DNA of 64,000 bases. It comes from Novosphingobium sp. SG751A. Lineage in GTDB: Bacteria > Pseudomonadota > Alphaproteobacteria > Sphingomonadales > Sphingomonadaceae. Position 1 is the stretch's first letter; every line of letters begins with the position of its first letter. Below the pieces are notes generated by a model. The model searched no databases. It saw only the letters and a list, made by a program, of their open reading frames with translations, and was not told the DNA's origin. Location: NCBI RefSeq assembly GCF_013149295.1, contig NZ_JABGCB010000009.1, positions 62,001 through 126,000 on the forward strand, read 5' to 3'. Made by a program: the position numbers and the translations under genes. Below, piece by piece: positions 44,077-52,594 of the stretch.

Positions 44077-47000
44077 ATGGATGAATTGCCCACCGATGAT
44101 GAAGTAACGAGCCCGCCGCGTGGGCGCGGACGCCAATTGGCCCTTGCCGGGGCGGGATTGGTGGCGCTCGCGCTGGGTCTGGGCTGGGCCGAAAGGCTGT
44201 CGATTGCCGATGCGGTGCTGCGACGCGAATTGGTGCGTCTGGGGCTGGCGGCCAGTTATAAGGTGGTCGATCTTGATACGCGCCATGCGGTGCTGGCCGA
44301 TGTGGTGGTGGGCGATGCTCGTCATCCCGATGCGGTGATTCCCCGGATCGAGGTCTGGGCCGGGATGGTGGGCTTGACGCCGGGCATTTCGCGGGTGGAC
44401 GTTTCATCGCCGCGCATCTTTGCCGCGATGAAGGACGGGCGCATCAGTTTCGGCGTGATCGATACTTTGATGAAGGGCGGTGGCAAGCCTTCGGGCCTGC
44501 CCGCGATCGACCTGCGGATTACCGATGGGGTCATGGCTCTGGCCACGCCTGCGGGCGGAGTGGGCGCGGTGGTGTCGGGCCGGGGCAATCTGGCGGGCGG
44601 CTTTGGCGGCGCGCTGGTGGTGTCGGCGCCGCATTTGCGCGGCGGGGGATGCGCGGGCGGCGGGCGGATGATCGGGCGGATCGCCGTGAAGGGCGGATCG
44701 CCGATGCTGGACGGCACGGCGCATCTGCTGCCCGCTTCTTGCGGGGCGATCCGGCTGGGCGCTTCGCAGGTTGGGGTGAAGGGCAGGCTGGACGAATTGC
44801 TTGATGGCGGTCAGGTCGATCTGGCGCTGCGGACCGGCGCGCTGGATATGCCGGGCGCGCGGATCGGGGCGATCACCGGGCCTTTGCGACTGGCGCTGCG
44901 CGATTCGGCGGTCAATGCGATGGGGCGGATCGCCGCGCATGATCTGACCGCCACGGGCGTTGCTGCGCGCGAAGTGGGGATCGAGGGTCGCCTGCGCGCG
45001 CCTTTGACCATGGCGCGGATCGATGGCGACGGCACGATTTCGGGGCAGGGCATTGTACCCGACAAGGCCAGCTATGCCGCGCTGGCCAAGGCGCGGGCCG
45101 GGGCGGCGGGGACGCTGGCCGAGCCGCTGATCGCGCGGATCGAGGCGGGCCTGCGCAAGGAAACTCCGCGCAGCCGTATCGAGGGCCGGTTCAACCTCCA
45201 TGCGGGCGAGGGACGCTTCAGTCTGGTCGCGCCGCTGCTGCGGCTGATCGGAGAATCGGGCATGCCCTTGCTTGATGGCGACCGGCTGACGCTGATCAGC
45301 GATTCGGCAAAGGTGCCACGCTTTACCGGATCGCTGCGCAGCGCGGCGCCGGGGTTGCCACGCATTCTGGCCGAAATTCCCAAGAATGGTGGACCGATTC
45401 GCTTGAGCATGGCTGAATATCGCGCGGACAATGGCGCGGCTTTGGCGCTGCCCCGGATGGAGATTACGACCAAGGGCGGCGAAATCCGCTGGCGGGGCGA
45501 GGCTCTGGCCTCGGGCGCGCTGGCGCCGGGGGTGAAGGTGGCGGCTTTGCGCCTGCCGCTCGACGGCGTGGGCGATAAGGGCGGGGCGCGCCTGTGGTCG
45601 TCCTGCGTGCCGCTCAGCTTTTCCGGGCTGGACGCCAATGGGGTTAGCCTGAGCGCGGGCAAGGTTGCGGCCTGTCCGCTGTCCGGGCCTTTGCTGGCGC
45701 TGGATCGGGGCGGATGGCGCGCGGGCGTCAGGCTGGCGGGGCTGGATCTGAACGGGCGGCTGGGCGATTCGCCGTTGAAGCTGAACAGCGGGCCGTTGGA
45801 GCTGCGCGCCGGGGCCGGACGTGACGCGGCGCTCAACGCCCAGGCGCTTTCCGTGCAACTGGGCAAGGCGGGCGAAGGGACGGCCCTGAAGCTGGCCTCG
45901 GTGACGGTGCTGATGGGCGCGGGGGCCGCAGGCGAATTCAAGGGGCTGGAGGGATCGCTGGCTGCGGTGCCGATGCTGATCAAGGATGGCGCGGGGCAAT
46001 GGCGCTATGCTGGCGGCGCGCTGGTGCTCAGCGATGTGGCGATGCAGGTGAGCGATGTGGAACCATCGCCGACCAAGGCGCGATTTGCCCCGCTTTCCGC
46101 GCATGGCGCCAGTCTGACCATGAAGGATGGGATGATTCGCGCCGATGCTGTGCTGCGCGAACCCAAGAGCGACCGGCAGATCGTGCAGGTGGCGATCACG
46201 CATGAATTGGCGGGCGCCAAGGGTTTTGCCGATCTGACGCTGGACGGGCTGACCTTTGATGCCGGGTTGCAGCCTGATCGACTGACCGCGCTGGCGCTGG
46301 GCACGATTGCCAATGCGGCCGGGCGATTCGACGGCACGGGGCGGATCGACTGGGCCGACGGCAAGGTGACAAGCCATGGCAGGATCACCACCCAGAGCTT
46401 TGATTTTGCGGGTATGGCCGGGCCGGTCAAGGGCCTGGCCGGGACGGTGGAGTTCACAGATCTGCTGGGCCTTGTCACCGCGCCGCACCAGACCTTGCGC
46501 ATCGGTTCGATCAATCCGGGCATCGAGGCCACCGATGGCAAGATGCGCTTTACCATGCATCCGGGCTATCTGCTGGAAATCGAGGATGCGCGCTGGCCCT
46601 TCCTTGATGGCGAGATGGAGATGTTGCCGACCAAACTGCAATTGGGCGGGGCGGCGGTGCGCCGATTCGAATTGAAGCTTTCGTCGGTGAACGCGGCCAA
46701 GCTGATCACGCATATGGACGTGTCCAATCTGGCGGCAACGGGCCTGTTCGACGGGCGCATCCCCTTGGTTTTCGACCAGAACGGCGGGCGCGTTTCGGGC
46801 GGCGAGCTGATTTCGCGGCCCGGCGGCGGGTCGGTGTCCTATGTGGGCGAGCTGAGCTATCGCGATCTGACGCCGATGGCGAATCTGGCGTTCCGCACCT
46901 TGCGCGATGTGCAATTCAAGGAAATGCGAATCGGGCTCGATGGCGATTTGGCCGGCGAGGTGGTGACGCGGGTTTCCATGAAGGGATTGCGGCAGGGCAA

Positions 47001-47241
47001 GGGCGCCTCGAAGAATTTCCTGACTCGTCAGGTGGCCAAATTGCCTTTGCAATTCAATGTGAACATCCGCGCGCCTTTCTATCAACTGATCGGGTCGCTG
47101 CGTTCGCTTTACGATTCGAACTATATCGGCGATCCGCGTGACAAGGGCCTGACCCTGCCGTCCATGCGGATCATGCCGACGCAGAACCCTCTGCCAAAAA
47201 CCGCAACCATTCAGCCTTCAGTCAGCGAGCATCGTCCATGA
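44077..47241 (+). CDS. ydbH: YdbH-like AsmA-family intermembrane transport protein
   Basis: 1054 residues with one N-terminal membrane anchor (LALAGAGLVALALGLGWAE) followed by a long beta-rich periplasmic body. The C-terminal region (VSYVGELSYRDLTPMANLAF and LRDVQFKEMRIGLDGDLAGE) matches the YdbH dicarboxylate-transport-like domain. In E. coli YdbH, with TamB and YhdP, forms bridges carrying phospholipids to the outer membrane. The gene order ydbH-ynbE-ydbL is the same as in E. coli, which strongly supports the call. The stop overlaps the ynbE start by ATGA. Confidence 0.88.
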   Translation: MDELPTDDEVTSPPRGRGRQLALAGAGLVALALGLGWAERLSIADAVLRRELVRLGLAASYKVVDLDTRHAVLADVVVGDARHPDAVIPRIEVWAGMVGLTPGISRVDVSSPRIFAAMKDGRISFGVIDTLMKGGGKPSGLPAIDLRITDGVMALATPAGGVGAVVSGRGNLAGGFGGALVVSAPHLRGGGCAGGGRMIGRIAVKGGSPMLDGTAHLLPASCGAIRLGASQVGVKGRLDELLDGGQVDLALRTGALDMPGARIGAITGPLRLALRDSAVNAMGRIAAHDLTATGVAAREVGIEGRLRAPLTMARIDGDGTISGQGIVPDKASYAALAKARAGAAGTLAEPLIARIEAGLRKETPRSRIEGRFNLHAGEGRFSLVAPLLRLIGESGMPLLDGDRLTLISDSAKVPRFTGSLRSAAPGLPRILAEIPKNGGPIRLSMAEYRADNGAALALPRMEITTKGGEIRWRGEALASGALAPGVKVAALRLPLDGVGDKGGARLWSSCVPLSFSGLDANGVSLSAGKVAACPLSGPLLALDRGGWRAGVRLAGLDLNGRLGDSPLKLNSGPLELRAGAGRDAALNAQALSVQLGKAGEGTALKLASVTVLMGAGAAGEFKGLEGSLAAVPMLIKDGAGQWRYAGGALVLSDVAMQVSDVEPSPTKARFAPLSAHGASLTMKDGMIRADAVLREPKSDRQIVQVAITHELAGAKGFADLTLDGLTFDAGLQPDRLTALALGTIANAAGRFDGTGRIDWADGKVTSHGRITTQSFDFAGMAGPVKGLAGTVEFTDLLGLVTAPHQTLRIGSINPGIEATDGKMRFTMHPGYLLEIEDARWPFLDGEMEMLPTKLQLGGAAVRRFELKLSSVNAAKLITHMDVSNLAATGLFDGRIPLVFDQNGGRVSGGELISRPGGGSVSYVGELSYRDLTPMANLAFRTLRDVQFKEMRIGLDGDLAGEVVTRVSMKGLRQGKGASKNFLTRQVAKLPLQFNVNIRAPFYQLIGSLRSLYDSNYIGDPRDKGLTLPSMRIMPTQNPLPKTATIQPSVSEHRP

Positions 47242-47561
47242 AGCGTAATAGATTGACCCACCGCCCCGCCGTGGCAAAAGATTCCCGTATGGACCAGCGG
47301 GAAGCACGACATGGCAGGGCACAGGGGCCGGGCGGACGTCTGTTGCCAGAAATGCCAGTGTTCTGGCGCAAACGACCCGTCCGGCTGGGGGTTTCGGCTC
47401 TTTTGCTGGGAATGACCGGTGCGCTCTCGGGGTGTATCACCGTAAGCGCGCCTGATAAGCCGATCGTGATCGAGCTGAACATCAACATCAAACAGGAAGT
47501 CATCTATCGTCTGGCCGCTGATGCGGGCAAAACGATTGATAGCAATAAGGATATCTTCTGA
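47238..47561 (+). CDS. ynbE: YnbE-like lipoprotein
   Basis: 107 residues as read from the coupled ATG. A lipoprotein signal ends at GALSGC (Cys66), followed by ITVSAPDKPIVIELNINIKQEVIYRL, the conserved YnbE core. In E. coli YnbE is an outer-membrane lipoprotein that pairs with YdbH. The 65-residue N-terminal region is too long for a signal peptide. Either the start is the ATG at 47352 (giving Cys28 and a normal signal) or the coupled start at 47238 makes an extended leader. Confidence 0.85.
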   Translation: MKRNRLTHRPAVAKDSRMDQREARHGRAQGPGGRLLPEMPVFWRKRPVRLGVSALLLGMTGALSGCITVSAPDKPIVIELNINIKQEVIYRLAADAGKTIDSNKDIF

Positions 47562-47956
47562 TGTCGCGCGTTTTTGCTTCTGTTTCGCCCTTTTTGGCCG
47601 CCGCGCTGCTTGTTCCGGCAATGGCGGGCGATGCCATGGCGCAGGTTCGCGATCCGGCCTATGCCGCCGCGCGTTCGGCCGGACAGGTGGGCGAAATGCC
47701 CACCGGTTATCTGGGGATCGTGGGTGCCTCGACGCCCGATCTCAAGCGGATTGTCGATGACATCAACATCAAGCGCAAGGCGGTCTATGCCGAACGCGCC
47801 CAGGCCCAGCATGCCACCGTCGAGGAATATGCCTTCACCACCGGATGCAAGCTGGTGATGCAGACCCAGCCGGGGGAAAAGTATCAGACCCCCGACGGCA
47901 GTTGGCAGGTGAGGGGCGGGGCCGCGCCGGTGCGTGACAGCCGCTGTCCTGCGTAA
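47561..47956 (+). CDS. ydbL: YdbL family periplasmic protein (DUF1318)
   Basis: 131 residues with a signal peptide (PFLAAALLVPAMAGDAMAQ) and the DUF1318 core GEMPTGYLGIV and VDDINIKRKAVYAERAQ. The start overlaps the ynbE stop (TGATG). In E. coli YdbL is thought to help YdbH and YnbE assemble as a chaperone-like partner. Two Cys residues (GCK and SRCPA) near the C-terminus could form a disulfide. A strong terminator follows. Confidence 0.88.
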   Translation: MSRVFASVSPFLAAALLVPAMAGDAMAQVRDPAYAAARSAGQVGEMPTGYLGIVGASTPDLKRIVDDINIKRKAVYAERAQAQHATVEEYAFTTGCKLVMQTQPGEKYQTPDGSWQVRGGAAPVRDSRCPA

Positions 47957-47981
47957 ACAGGCATAACCGTTGTTAGGATAG

Positions 47982-48016
47982 ACCGCGTGGGGCATGGTTC
48001 CCGCGCGGTTTTTCTT
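47982..48016 (+). terminator. Rho-independent terminator of the ydbH-ynbE-ydbL operon
   Basis: ACCGCG-T-GGG pairs with CCC-G-CGCGGT around an 8-9 nt loop, followed by tttttcttt. Confidence 0.85.
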
Positions 48017-48295
48017 TGCCCTTTGCCGGATCGGTCTTTGGTACAGGTGATTCGCGCAAGGCCGCGCAGATGTCGGACAATTGCGCGATATTTGCCGGTT
48101 CCCGCATTTTCTGCGCATACGTACCCGCCTGAAAATGGCGCGAACGGCTTTATGCTACCTTACTACTACCTAGCGACCGGTTGACTTGGGCTAACCCCCC
48201 GCCTAAGGGGCAGGCGCCCTGAGCGGACAGCCGTTGCACAAGGCTCTTTTTGGCCCCACAGTCCGGTTCAAAGGACAGGTAGGCGGGAGAGAGAG
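48017..48295. promoter_or_regulatory. leader region of the F0 ATP synthase operon
   Basis: About 280 bp without a supported gene. A possible promoter is TTGACT at 48181 and TAAGGG at 48204 with a 17-bp spacer; the -10 match is poor. C- and G-rich inverted segments (ccccccgcctaagggg) follow and may fold in the leader RNA. Confidence 0.35.
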
Positions 48296-48616
48296 TTGAG
48301 CGACGAGCCGGAGGCACAGGATCAACGCGGTGAGGATGCGCGCCTCGCATCGCTTGATGAACGGATTAACGCCGTTCGAGAGCGGGAGGAAATGCGTAAA
48401 ACGCCGAATGCGGGGGCGCAATCTGACGATAGCTATCGTCTGGGCAACCGGGTTCTGGCCGAACTGATCGCGGGGATCGGTGGCGGTGCGTTCATAGGCT
48501 GGACTATCGACCAGTTGATCGGGCGCGGCCATTGGGGTCTGTTGGTGGTGATGGGGCTTGGCACCTTCGCCGCTTTCAGGAACATTATCCGGATTTCCAC
48601 CCGGCGGTCTGAATGA
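48296..48616 (+). CDS. atpI: ATP synthase subunit I-like assembly protein (AtpZ/AtpI)
   Basis: 106 residues with two membrane segments (RVLAELIAGIGGGAFIGWTI and WGLLVVMGLGTFAAFRNII) after a charged N-terminus. The position directly before atpB and the family pattern identify the small protein that helps c-ring assembly. Translation appears to start at a TTG (48296) preceded by gggagaga; no ATG offers a better fit. Confidence 0.88.
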   Translation: MSDEPEAQDQRGEDARLASLDERINAVREREEMRKTPNAGAQSDDSYRLGNRVLAELIAGIGGGAFIGWTIDQLIGRGHWGLLVVMGLGTFAAFRNIIRISTRRSE

Positions 48617-48708
48617 TCCTTGAACAGAGCATGGCCTCTGAACAAGGTCGCCCCAACGAAGGGGTTTTAAACGGCCGCTTACGATGCATAGGCAAGGGGG
48701 CATAAAGC

Positions 48709-49494
48709 GTGGCCGAACAGGGCAAAGTCGATCCGATGCACCAGTTCTTGATCGAGCCGCTTTTTGGCACCGATCAGTGGACCATTGCCGGGCACAACAT
48801 TGCTTTCACCAATTCGGCGCTGTGGATGCTGATCTCGGTTGGCGTGCTTTTCGCGTTTGTCGCGGGCGGCGCCAAGGGGCAGACCGTTCCCGGCCGCTGG
48901 CAGGTGATGGTTGAAGGTCTGGTTGGCTTTATTGACAGCCTGCTGGCCGCCAATGTTGGCCCCAAGGGCAAGAAGTATGTGCCCTACATCTTCTCGCTGT
49001 TCAGCTTCATTCTCTTCTCGAACGTTCTGGGCCTGCTGCCGCTGGGCCTGTTCGGGATCCATCCTTTCACCGCGACCAGCCACTTTACGGTGACCGGCGT
49101 TCTGGCGATCCTGTCCTTCTCGATCGTGCTGATCGTGGGCTTTGCCCGCCATGGCCTGCACTTTTTCAGCCTGTTCGTGCCACATGGCACGCCTGCATGG
49201 CTGCTGTGGCTGATTCCCTTTATCGAGCTGATTTCGTTCCTCGTGCGTCCCTTCTCTCTCGCGCTGCGTCTTTTCGTGGCGATGATGGCGGGCCACGTGC
49301 TGCTCGAAGTGCTCTCCAGCTTCGTCATCAGCTCGGCCAATTCGGGCGTGCTGTGGGGCGCGGTTGTCGGCCTGCCCAGCTTTGGGTTGATGATCGCCAT
49401 TTGCGCGCTGGAAATTCTGGTGGCTGGCATCCAGGCCTATGTTTTCGCTCTGTTGACCTCGCTGTATCTCAACGACGCCGAAAACCTGCACTAA
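48709..49494 (+). CDS. atpB: F0 ATP synthase subunit a
   Basis: 261 residues, the proton-channel subunit. Multiple membrane helices, with the essential Arg in the helix SLALRLFVAMMAGH and the typical end QAYVFALLTSLYLNDAENLH. GTG start with aaggggg eight bases upstream. Second gene of the F0 operon. Confidence 0.96.
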   Translation: MAEQGKVDPMHQFLIEPLFGTDQWTIAGHNIAFTNSALWMLISVGVLFAFVAGGAKGQTVPGRWQVMVEGLVGFIDSLLAANVGPKGKKYVPYIFSLFSFILFSNVLGLLPLGLFGIHPFTATSHFTVTGVLAILSFSIVLIVGFARHGLHFFSLFVPHGTPAWLLWLIPFIELISFLVRPFSLALRLFVAMMAGHVLLEVLSSFVISSANSGVLWGAVVGLPSFGLMIAICALEILVAGIQAYVFALLTSLYLNDAENLH

Positions 49495-49556
49495 GTTTTC
49501 AAGACGTACATCAAAGCCTTTCAACCAACGAAATTCGTTCAAAAGGAGTTATGGAA

Positions 49557-49784
49557 ATGGAACCTGCAAGCGCAAAGCTCATCGGTGCTGGTCTGGCTGC
49601 TATCGGCGCTGGTGTCGCTGCTCTGGGCGTGGGCAACGTGTTCGGTTCGTTCCTCGAATCCGCTCTGCGTAACCCCGGCGCCGCTGATGGCCAGCAGGGC
49701 CGTCTGTTCATCGGCTTCGCGGCTGCTGAACTTCTGGGTCTGCTCTCGTTCGTCGTGGCGATGATCCTGATCTTCGTCGCCTGA
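49557..49784 (+). CDS. atpE: F0 ATP synthase subunit c
   Basis: 75 residues: two helices, GAGLAAIGAGVAALGVGNVF and a second helix with the proton-carrying Glu in FAAAELLGLLSFV, linked by the polar loop RNPGAADGQQG. aaggag is eight bases before the ATG at 49557; an ATG two codons earlier is too close to that site. The gap to the next gene (158 bp) holds a strong hairpin. Confidence 0.96.
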   Translation: MEPASAKLIGAGLAAIGAGVAALGVGNVFGSFLESALRNPGAADGQQGRLFIGFAAAELLGLLSFVVAMILIFVA

Positions 49785-49806
49785 ACGAATACCAAGGTGA
49801 TGCTGG

Positions 49807-49825
49807 CCGGGGCGCTTTGCCCCGG
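49807..49825 (+). terminator. stem-loop after atpE
   Basis: A perfect 7-bp stem CCGGGGC/GCCCCGG with a 5-nt loop, without a T tract. It may stabilise the upstream mRNA or partly stop transcription so that subunit c is made in excess of b and b', as its ring stoichiometry needs. Confidence 0.45.
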
Positions 49826-49942
49826 TCGGGATCGCCTTTGATTTTCCCGGCCCGGATCTTGCCTTATGGGGCAATGCCGCGGCCTTGCGGTGATACCGTT
49901 TGGGTCCATCCGGCCCGACGCACAGCGACCGGAACCTAAGTG

Positions 49943-50434
49943 ATGCCTCAGATTGCGCAGCTATCCGCAACCTATGCGTCCCAGATCTTCTGGGCGCTGA
50001 TCTTCTTCGGATTTGTCTTCTTTGTTGTTGGCCGCGGCTTTGTGCCCAAGGTTCAGGCAACGGTGGCAAATCGCGACAAGCAGATCGCTGATGATCTGGC
50101 CGCCGCCGAAGCCGCGCGCCGCGCCGCTGAATCGGAAGAGGCCAATTGGGCCGCGACCAGCAACAAGCAGCGCGCCGAAGCTCAGGCCCTGATCGCCAAG
50201 GCCAAGGCCGAAGGCACCAAGGCGAGCGAAGCCCGTCTGGCTCAGGCTGCCTCTGTGATCGACGCCCGTATGGCCGAGGCCGATGCGCGCCTTGCCACGG
50301 CCCGCGCACAGGCGCTGACCGAAATCGAAACCGTTGCCAGCGAAGCGGCCAGCGACATCGTCGCCCGCCTTGCCGGTCTGAGCGTGGAAGGCGATGCTGC
50401 CCGCGCCGCCGTGAAGGAGGTCCTCCATGGCTGA
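49943..50434 (+). CDS. atpF2: F0 ATP synthase subunit b' (peripheral stalk)
   Basis: 163 residues: one N-terminal membrane helix (IFWALIFFGFVFFVVGRGFV) followed by a long charged alanine-rich coiled coil. Having separate b and b' genes in one F0 operon is typical of alphaproteobacteria and other photosynthetic lineages. ATG at 49943 (a GTG directly precedes it). The 3' end overlaps atpF by eight bases. Confidence 0.93.
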   Translation: MPQIAQLSATYASQIFWALIFFGFVFFVVGRGFVPKVQATVANRDKQIADDLAAAEAARRAAESEEANWAATSNKQRAEAQALIAKAKAEGTKASEARLAQAASVIDARMAEADARLATARAQALTEIETVASEAASDIVARLAGLSVEGDAARAAVKEVLHG

Positions 50435-50981
50435 TCTTGCTACTCTGGCCGTTCTGGCTGCCGGTGCTGCCGAACATGGCGGGCACGAAGCTGCCGAACC
50501 GCTGATGCTGGGTGTTGCCTCGGCGCCGCAGATCGTTGCTGCTTCGATGGCGGTGCTGATCCTGATCGCCATCGTGCTCAAGGTTCCCTCGGTGATCACC
50601 AAGGGGCTGGACGGCAGCATTGCCGAAATCCGCAAGCAGCTCGCCGAAGCCAAGGCGCTGCGCGCCGAAGCCGACAAGCTGCGCGCAGAATATGCCGCCC
50701 GTATTGCCGGTGCCGAAAAGGAAGCCGCGCAACTGGTCGAGCATGCCAAGCATGAAGCCGAGGCGATCATCGCCAAGGCCGAAGCCGACACCACCGCTGT
50801 GATTGCGCGCCGGGAAAAGATCGCCGGCGACAAGATTGAGGCGGCGGAACGCGCGGCTGTGGCCGAGCTTCAGGCCAAGGCAGCCGAAGCGGCTGCCACG
50901 GCGGCTCGCGGTCTGATCGCTGGCCGTTACGGCGTCGATGCCGACAAGGCTCAGGTGGACGCGGCGATCGCCGGTCTGTAA
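50427..50981 (+). CDS. atpF: F0 ATP synthase subunit b
   Basis: 184 residues. After about 30 variable residues comes a membrane helix (QIVAASMAVLILIAIVLKVP), then a coiled coil rich in Ala, Glu and Lys that forms the peripheral stalk with b'. Last gene of the F0 operon, followed by a strong terminator. The F1 genes are not in this window. Confidence 0.93.
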   Translation: MADLATLAVLAAGAAEHGGHEAAEPLMLGVASAPQIVAASMAVLILIAIVLKVPSVITKGLDGSIAEIRKQLAEAKALRAEADKLRAEYAARIAGAEKEAAQLVEHAKHEAEAIIAKAEADTTAVIARREKIAGDKIEAAERAAVAELQAKAAEAAATAARGLIAGRYGVDADKAQVDAAIAGL

Positions 50982-51006
50982 TCCTGATCCTTGGCGGATC
51001 TGGTGA

Positions 51007-51032
51007 AAAGCCCCGCTCCGGCGGGGCTTTTT
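51007..51032 (+). terminator. Rho-independent terminator of the F0 operon
   Basis: AAAGCCCCGC and GCGGGGCTTT arms with a 4-nt loop, ending in five T residues. Confidence 0.9.
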
Positions 51033-51050
51033 GCGTTTGGAGGCGGGTTT

Positions 51051-51245
51051 ATGGCGGAGATCATCAATTTGCGCATGGCGCGCAAGGCGCGGGCGCGCGG
51101 CGAGGCGGAAAAGCAGGCGCAGGCCAACCGCACCCTGCATGGTCAAACCAAGACTGCGCGGGCGATCGCCAAGGCCGATAAGGAGCGGGCCGAACGCTTG
51201 CTCGATGGCGTTAAGCGGGAAGAGCAGGACAGTCCCAAGTCGTGA
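51051..51245 (+). CDS. DUF4169 family small protein
   Basis: 64 residues, very basic and helical: MAEIINLRMARKARARGE, then NRTLHGQTKTARAIAKADKE. This matches DUF4169, a short alphaproteobacterial family of unknown role. The ATG at 51051 has ggaggcg upstream. It begins just after the F0 terminator, so it needs its own promoter or read-through. Confidence 0.8.
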   Translation: MAEIINLRMARKARARGEAEKQAQANRTLHGQTKTARAIAKADKERAERLLDGVKREEQDSPKS

Positions 51246-51431
51246 CGCCTTTAAAATTCATATAAAATAACTACTTAATGCCAAAAATACAACGATGCCT
51301 TATGGTTGCTATCGTTGAGGCGGAGGGATGAGCAGGACTACGTCGTCATTCGTTGCAAAATGCAAAGATCCCTTGGGCAAAAAGCCTGTGCTCTTCGGGC
51401 GGGATCTTGTGGTGAAAGAGACGAATTGGCG

Positions 51432-51785
51432 ATGAATTGTCTGAATTTGGCGGCCATTGGCCTTCACCTGCTCTCCATTCATGAAAAGCCGGGCTATAAC
51501 GATCAAAATTATGGTCTTTACGCCCAAAGCGAATGCGGCTTTGTCGTGGGCGGCTATTATAATTCCTATCGCCGACCTTCATTTCAGATCGGGTGGCGCG
51601 CGGAAACGGATCACTTGCCGCTGTTCTTCGAAATCGGCGGTGTTACCGGCTATCCGAACCATCTGATCGAACCCTATGCGATGGCGGGCGTCAAATTAGG
51701 GCCGCTGCGCGTGGGCTTCGTGCCGCATGTGACGGGGGTGAACAAGACGTCCGTCGTTCATGCGATGGTGCAGTTCAAACTATAG
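51432..51785 (+). CDS. hypothetical protein, possibly beta-barrel-like
   Basis: 117 residues from the ATG at 51432; the frame is open back to about 51306. Beta-rich with regularly spaced aromatic residues: GLHLLSIHEKPGYNDQNYG, YAQSECGFVVGGYYNSYRR and VVHAMVQFKL. The H...YNDxNxGLY...G.YxNSxRR pattern resembles small uncharacterised proteins seen in phages and proteobacteria, but I cannot name a family with certainty. No full signal peptide is visible. The upstream 186 bp (51246-51431) is strikingly AT-rich for this genome, suggesting acquisition. Converges on gloB. Confidence 0.55.
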   Translation: MNCLNLAAIGLHLLSIHEKPGYNDQNYGLYAQSECGFVVGGYYNSYRRPSFQIGWRAETDHLPLFFEIGGVTGYPNHLIEPYAMAGVKLGPLRVGFVPHVTGVNKTSVVHAMVQFKL

Positions 51786-51796
51786 CGCCGCCCGGC

Positions 51797-52555
51797 TTAA
51801 AAGCTGTTTTTGGCCTCACGCAAGGCGGCAAAGGCGCTGACCGGATCGGCACCCCAGCGGGCCTGAATATCGGCGCTGTCGGCGCGCAGGAACGGATTGG
51901 TGGTCAGTTCGCGCTCCAGAGAGAAGGGAACGGTCGCTTCGCCTCGCGCGCGCCGGACGGCGATTTCCTCGGAATAGGCGGACAAAGCTTCATTGTCAGG
52001 ATCGGCATGCAGCGCGAATCGCGCATTGCTCGCCGTATATTCATGCGCGCAATAGAGCGTGGTTATGGGCGGAAGGGCCTTGATGCGCTCAAGGCTGGCC
52101 CAGAATTGCGGCGCGGTGCCTTCAAACATCCGTCCGCAGCCCAGAGCAAACAGCGCATCGCCGACAAAGGCCAGCGAAGCCTCGGGCAGGTGATAGGCCA
52201 CATGACCCAGCGTATGCCCGCCCACATTGATGACCTGCGCGCGGTAAGCCCCCAGCGATACCGAATCGCCCTGATCCACCGTCCTGTCCACGCCCTCGAT
52301 CTTGCCCGCATCGCCCGCAGGCGCGGTGATCACGCAACCTGTCGCCGCCTTGATCGCGCCATTCCCGCCCGCATGGTCCTTGTGCCAATGTGTGTTCCAG
52401 ATCTGGGTGATCCTCCAGCCCTTCGCCTCGGCCTGATGCAGGTATTCCTCCGCGTCCGGGGTGTCGATGCAGGCCGTTTCGCCCGAGGCGGGATCATGCA
52501 GCAGGAAGCCGTAATTGTCGGAAAGGCAGGGGAACTGGTGGATCTTGAGGAGCAT
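51797..52555 (-). CDS. gloB: hydroxyacylglutathione hydrolase (glyoxalase II)
   Basis: Hydrolyses S-lactoylglutathione in methylglyoxal detoxification. 252 residues, metallo-beta-lactamase fold with the metal motif THWHKDHAGG, later ligands in GGHTLGHVAY and FVGDALFALGCGRMFEG, and the C-terminal CAHEYTASNARFA typical of glyoxalase II. Confidence 0.94.
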   Translation of the reverse strand: MLLKIHQFPCLSDNYGFLLHDPASGETACIDTPDAEEYLHQAEAKGWRITQIWNTHWHKDHAGGNGAIKAATGCVITAPAGDAGKIEGVDRTVDQGDSVSLGAYRAQVINVGGHTLGHVAYHLPEASLAFVGDALFALGCGRMFEGTAPQFWASLERIKALPPITTLYCAHEYTASNARFALHADPDNEALSAYSEEIAVRRARGEATVPFSLERELTTNPFLRADSADIQARWGADPVSAFAALREAKNSF

Positions 52556-52594
52556 TGTCGCGGGGTCCTGTTACGGAGATTCGAGAAGGCTTAT

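Noticed and set aside
44404..47085. 893-codon open frame on the minus strand opposite ydbH
   Set aside because: Translation is Arg/Gln/His-rich without any family pattern, while the plus strand gives a clear YdbH protein with conserved neighbours.
47987..48184. 65-codon open frame between ydbL and atpI
   Set aside because: It overlaps the ydbL terminator, lacks a ribosome binding site and shows no protein-like pattern.
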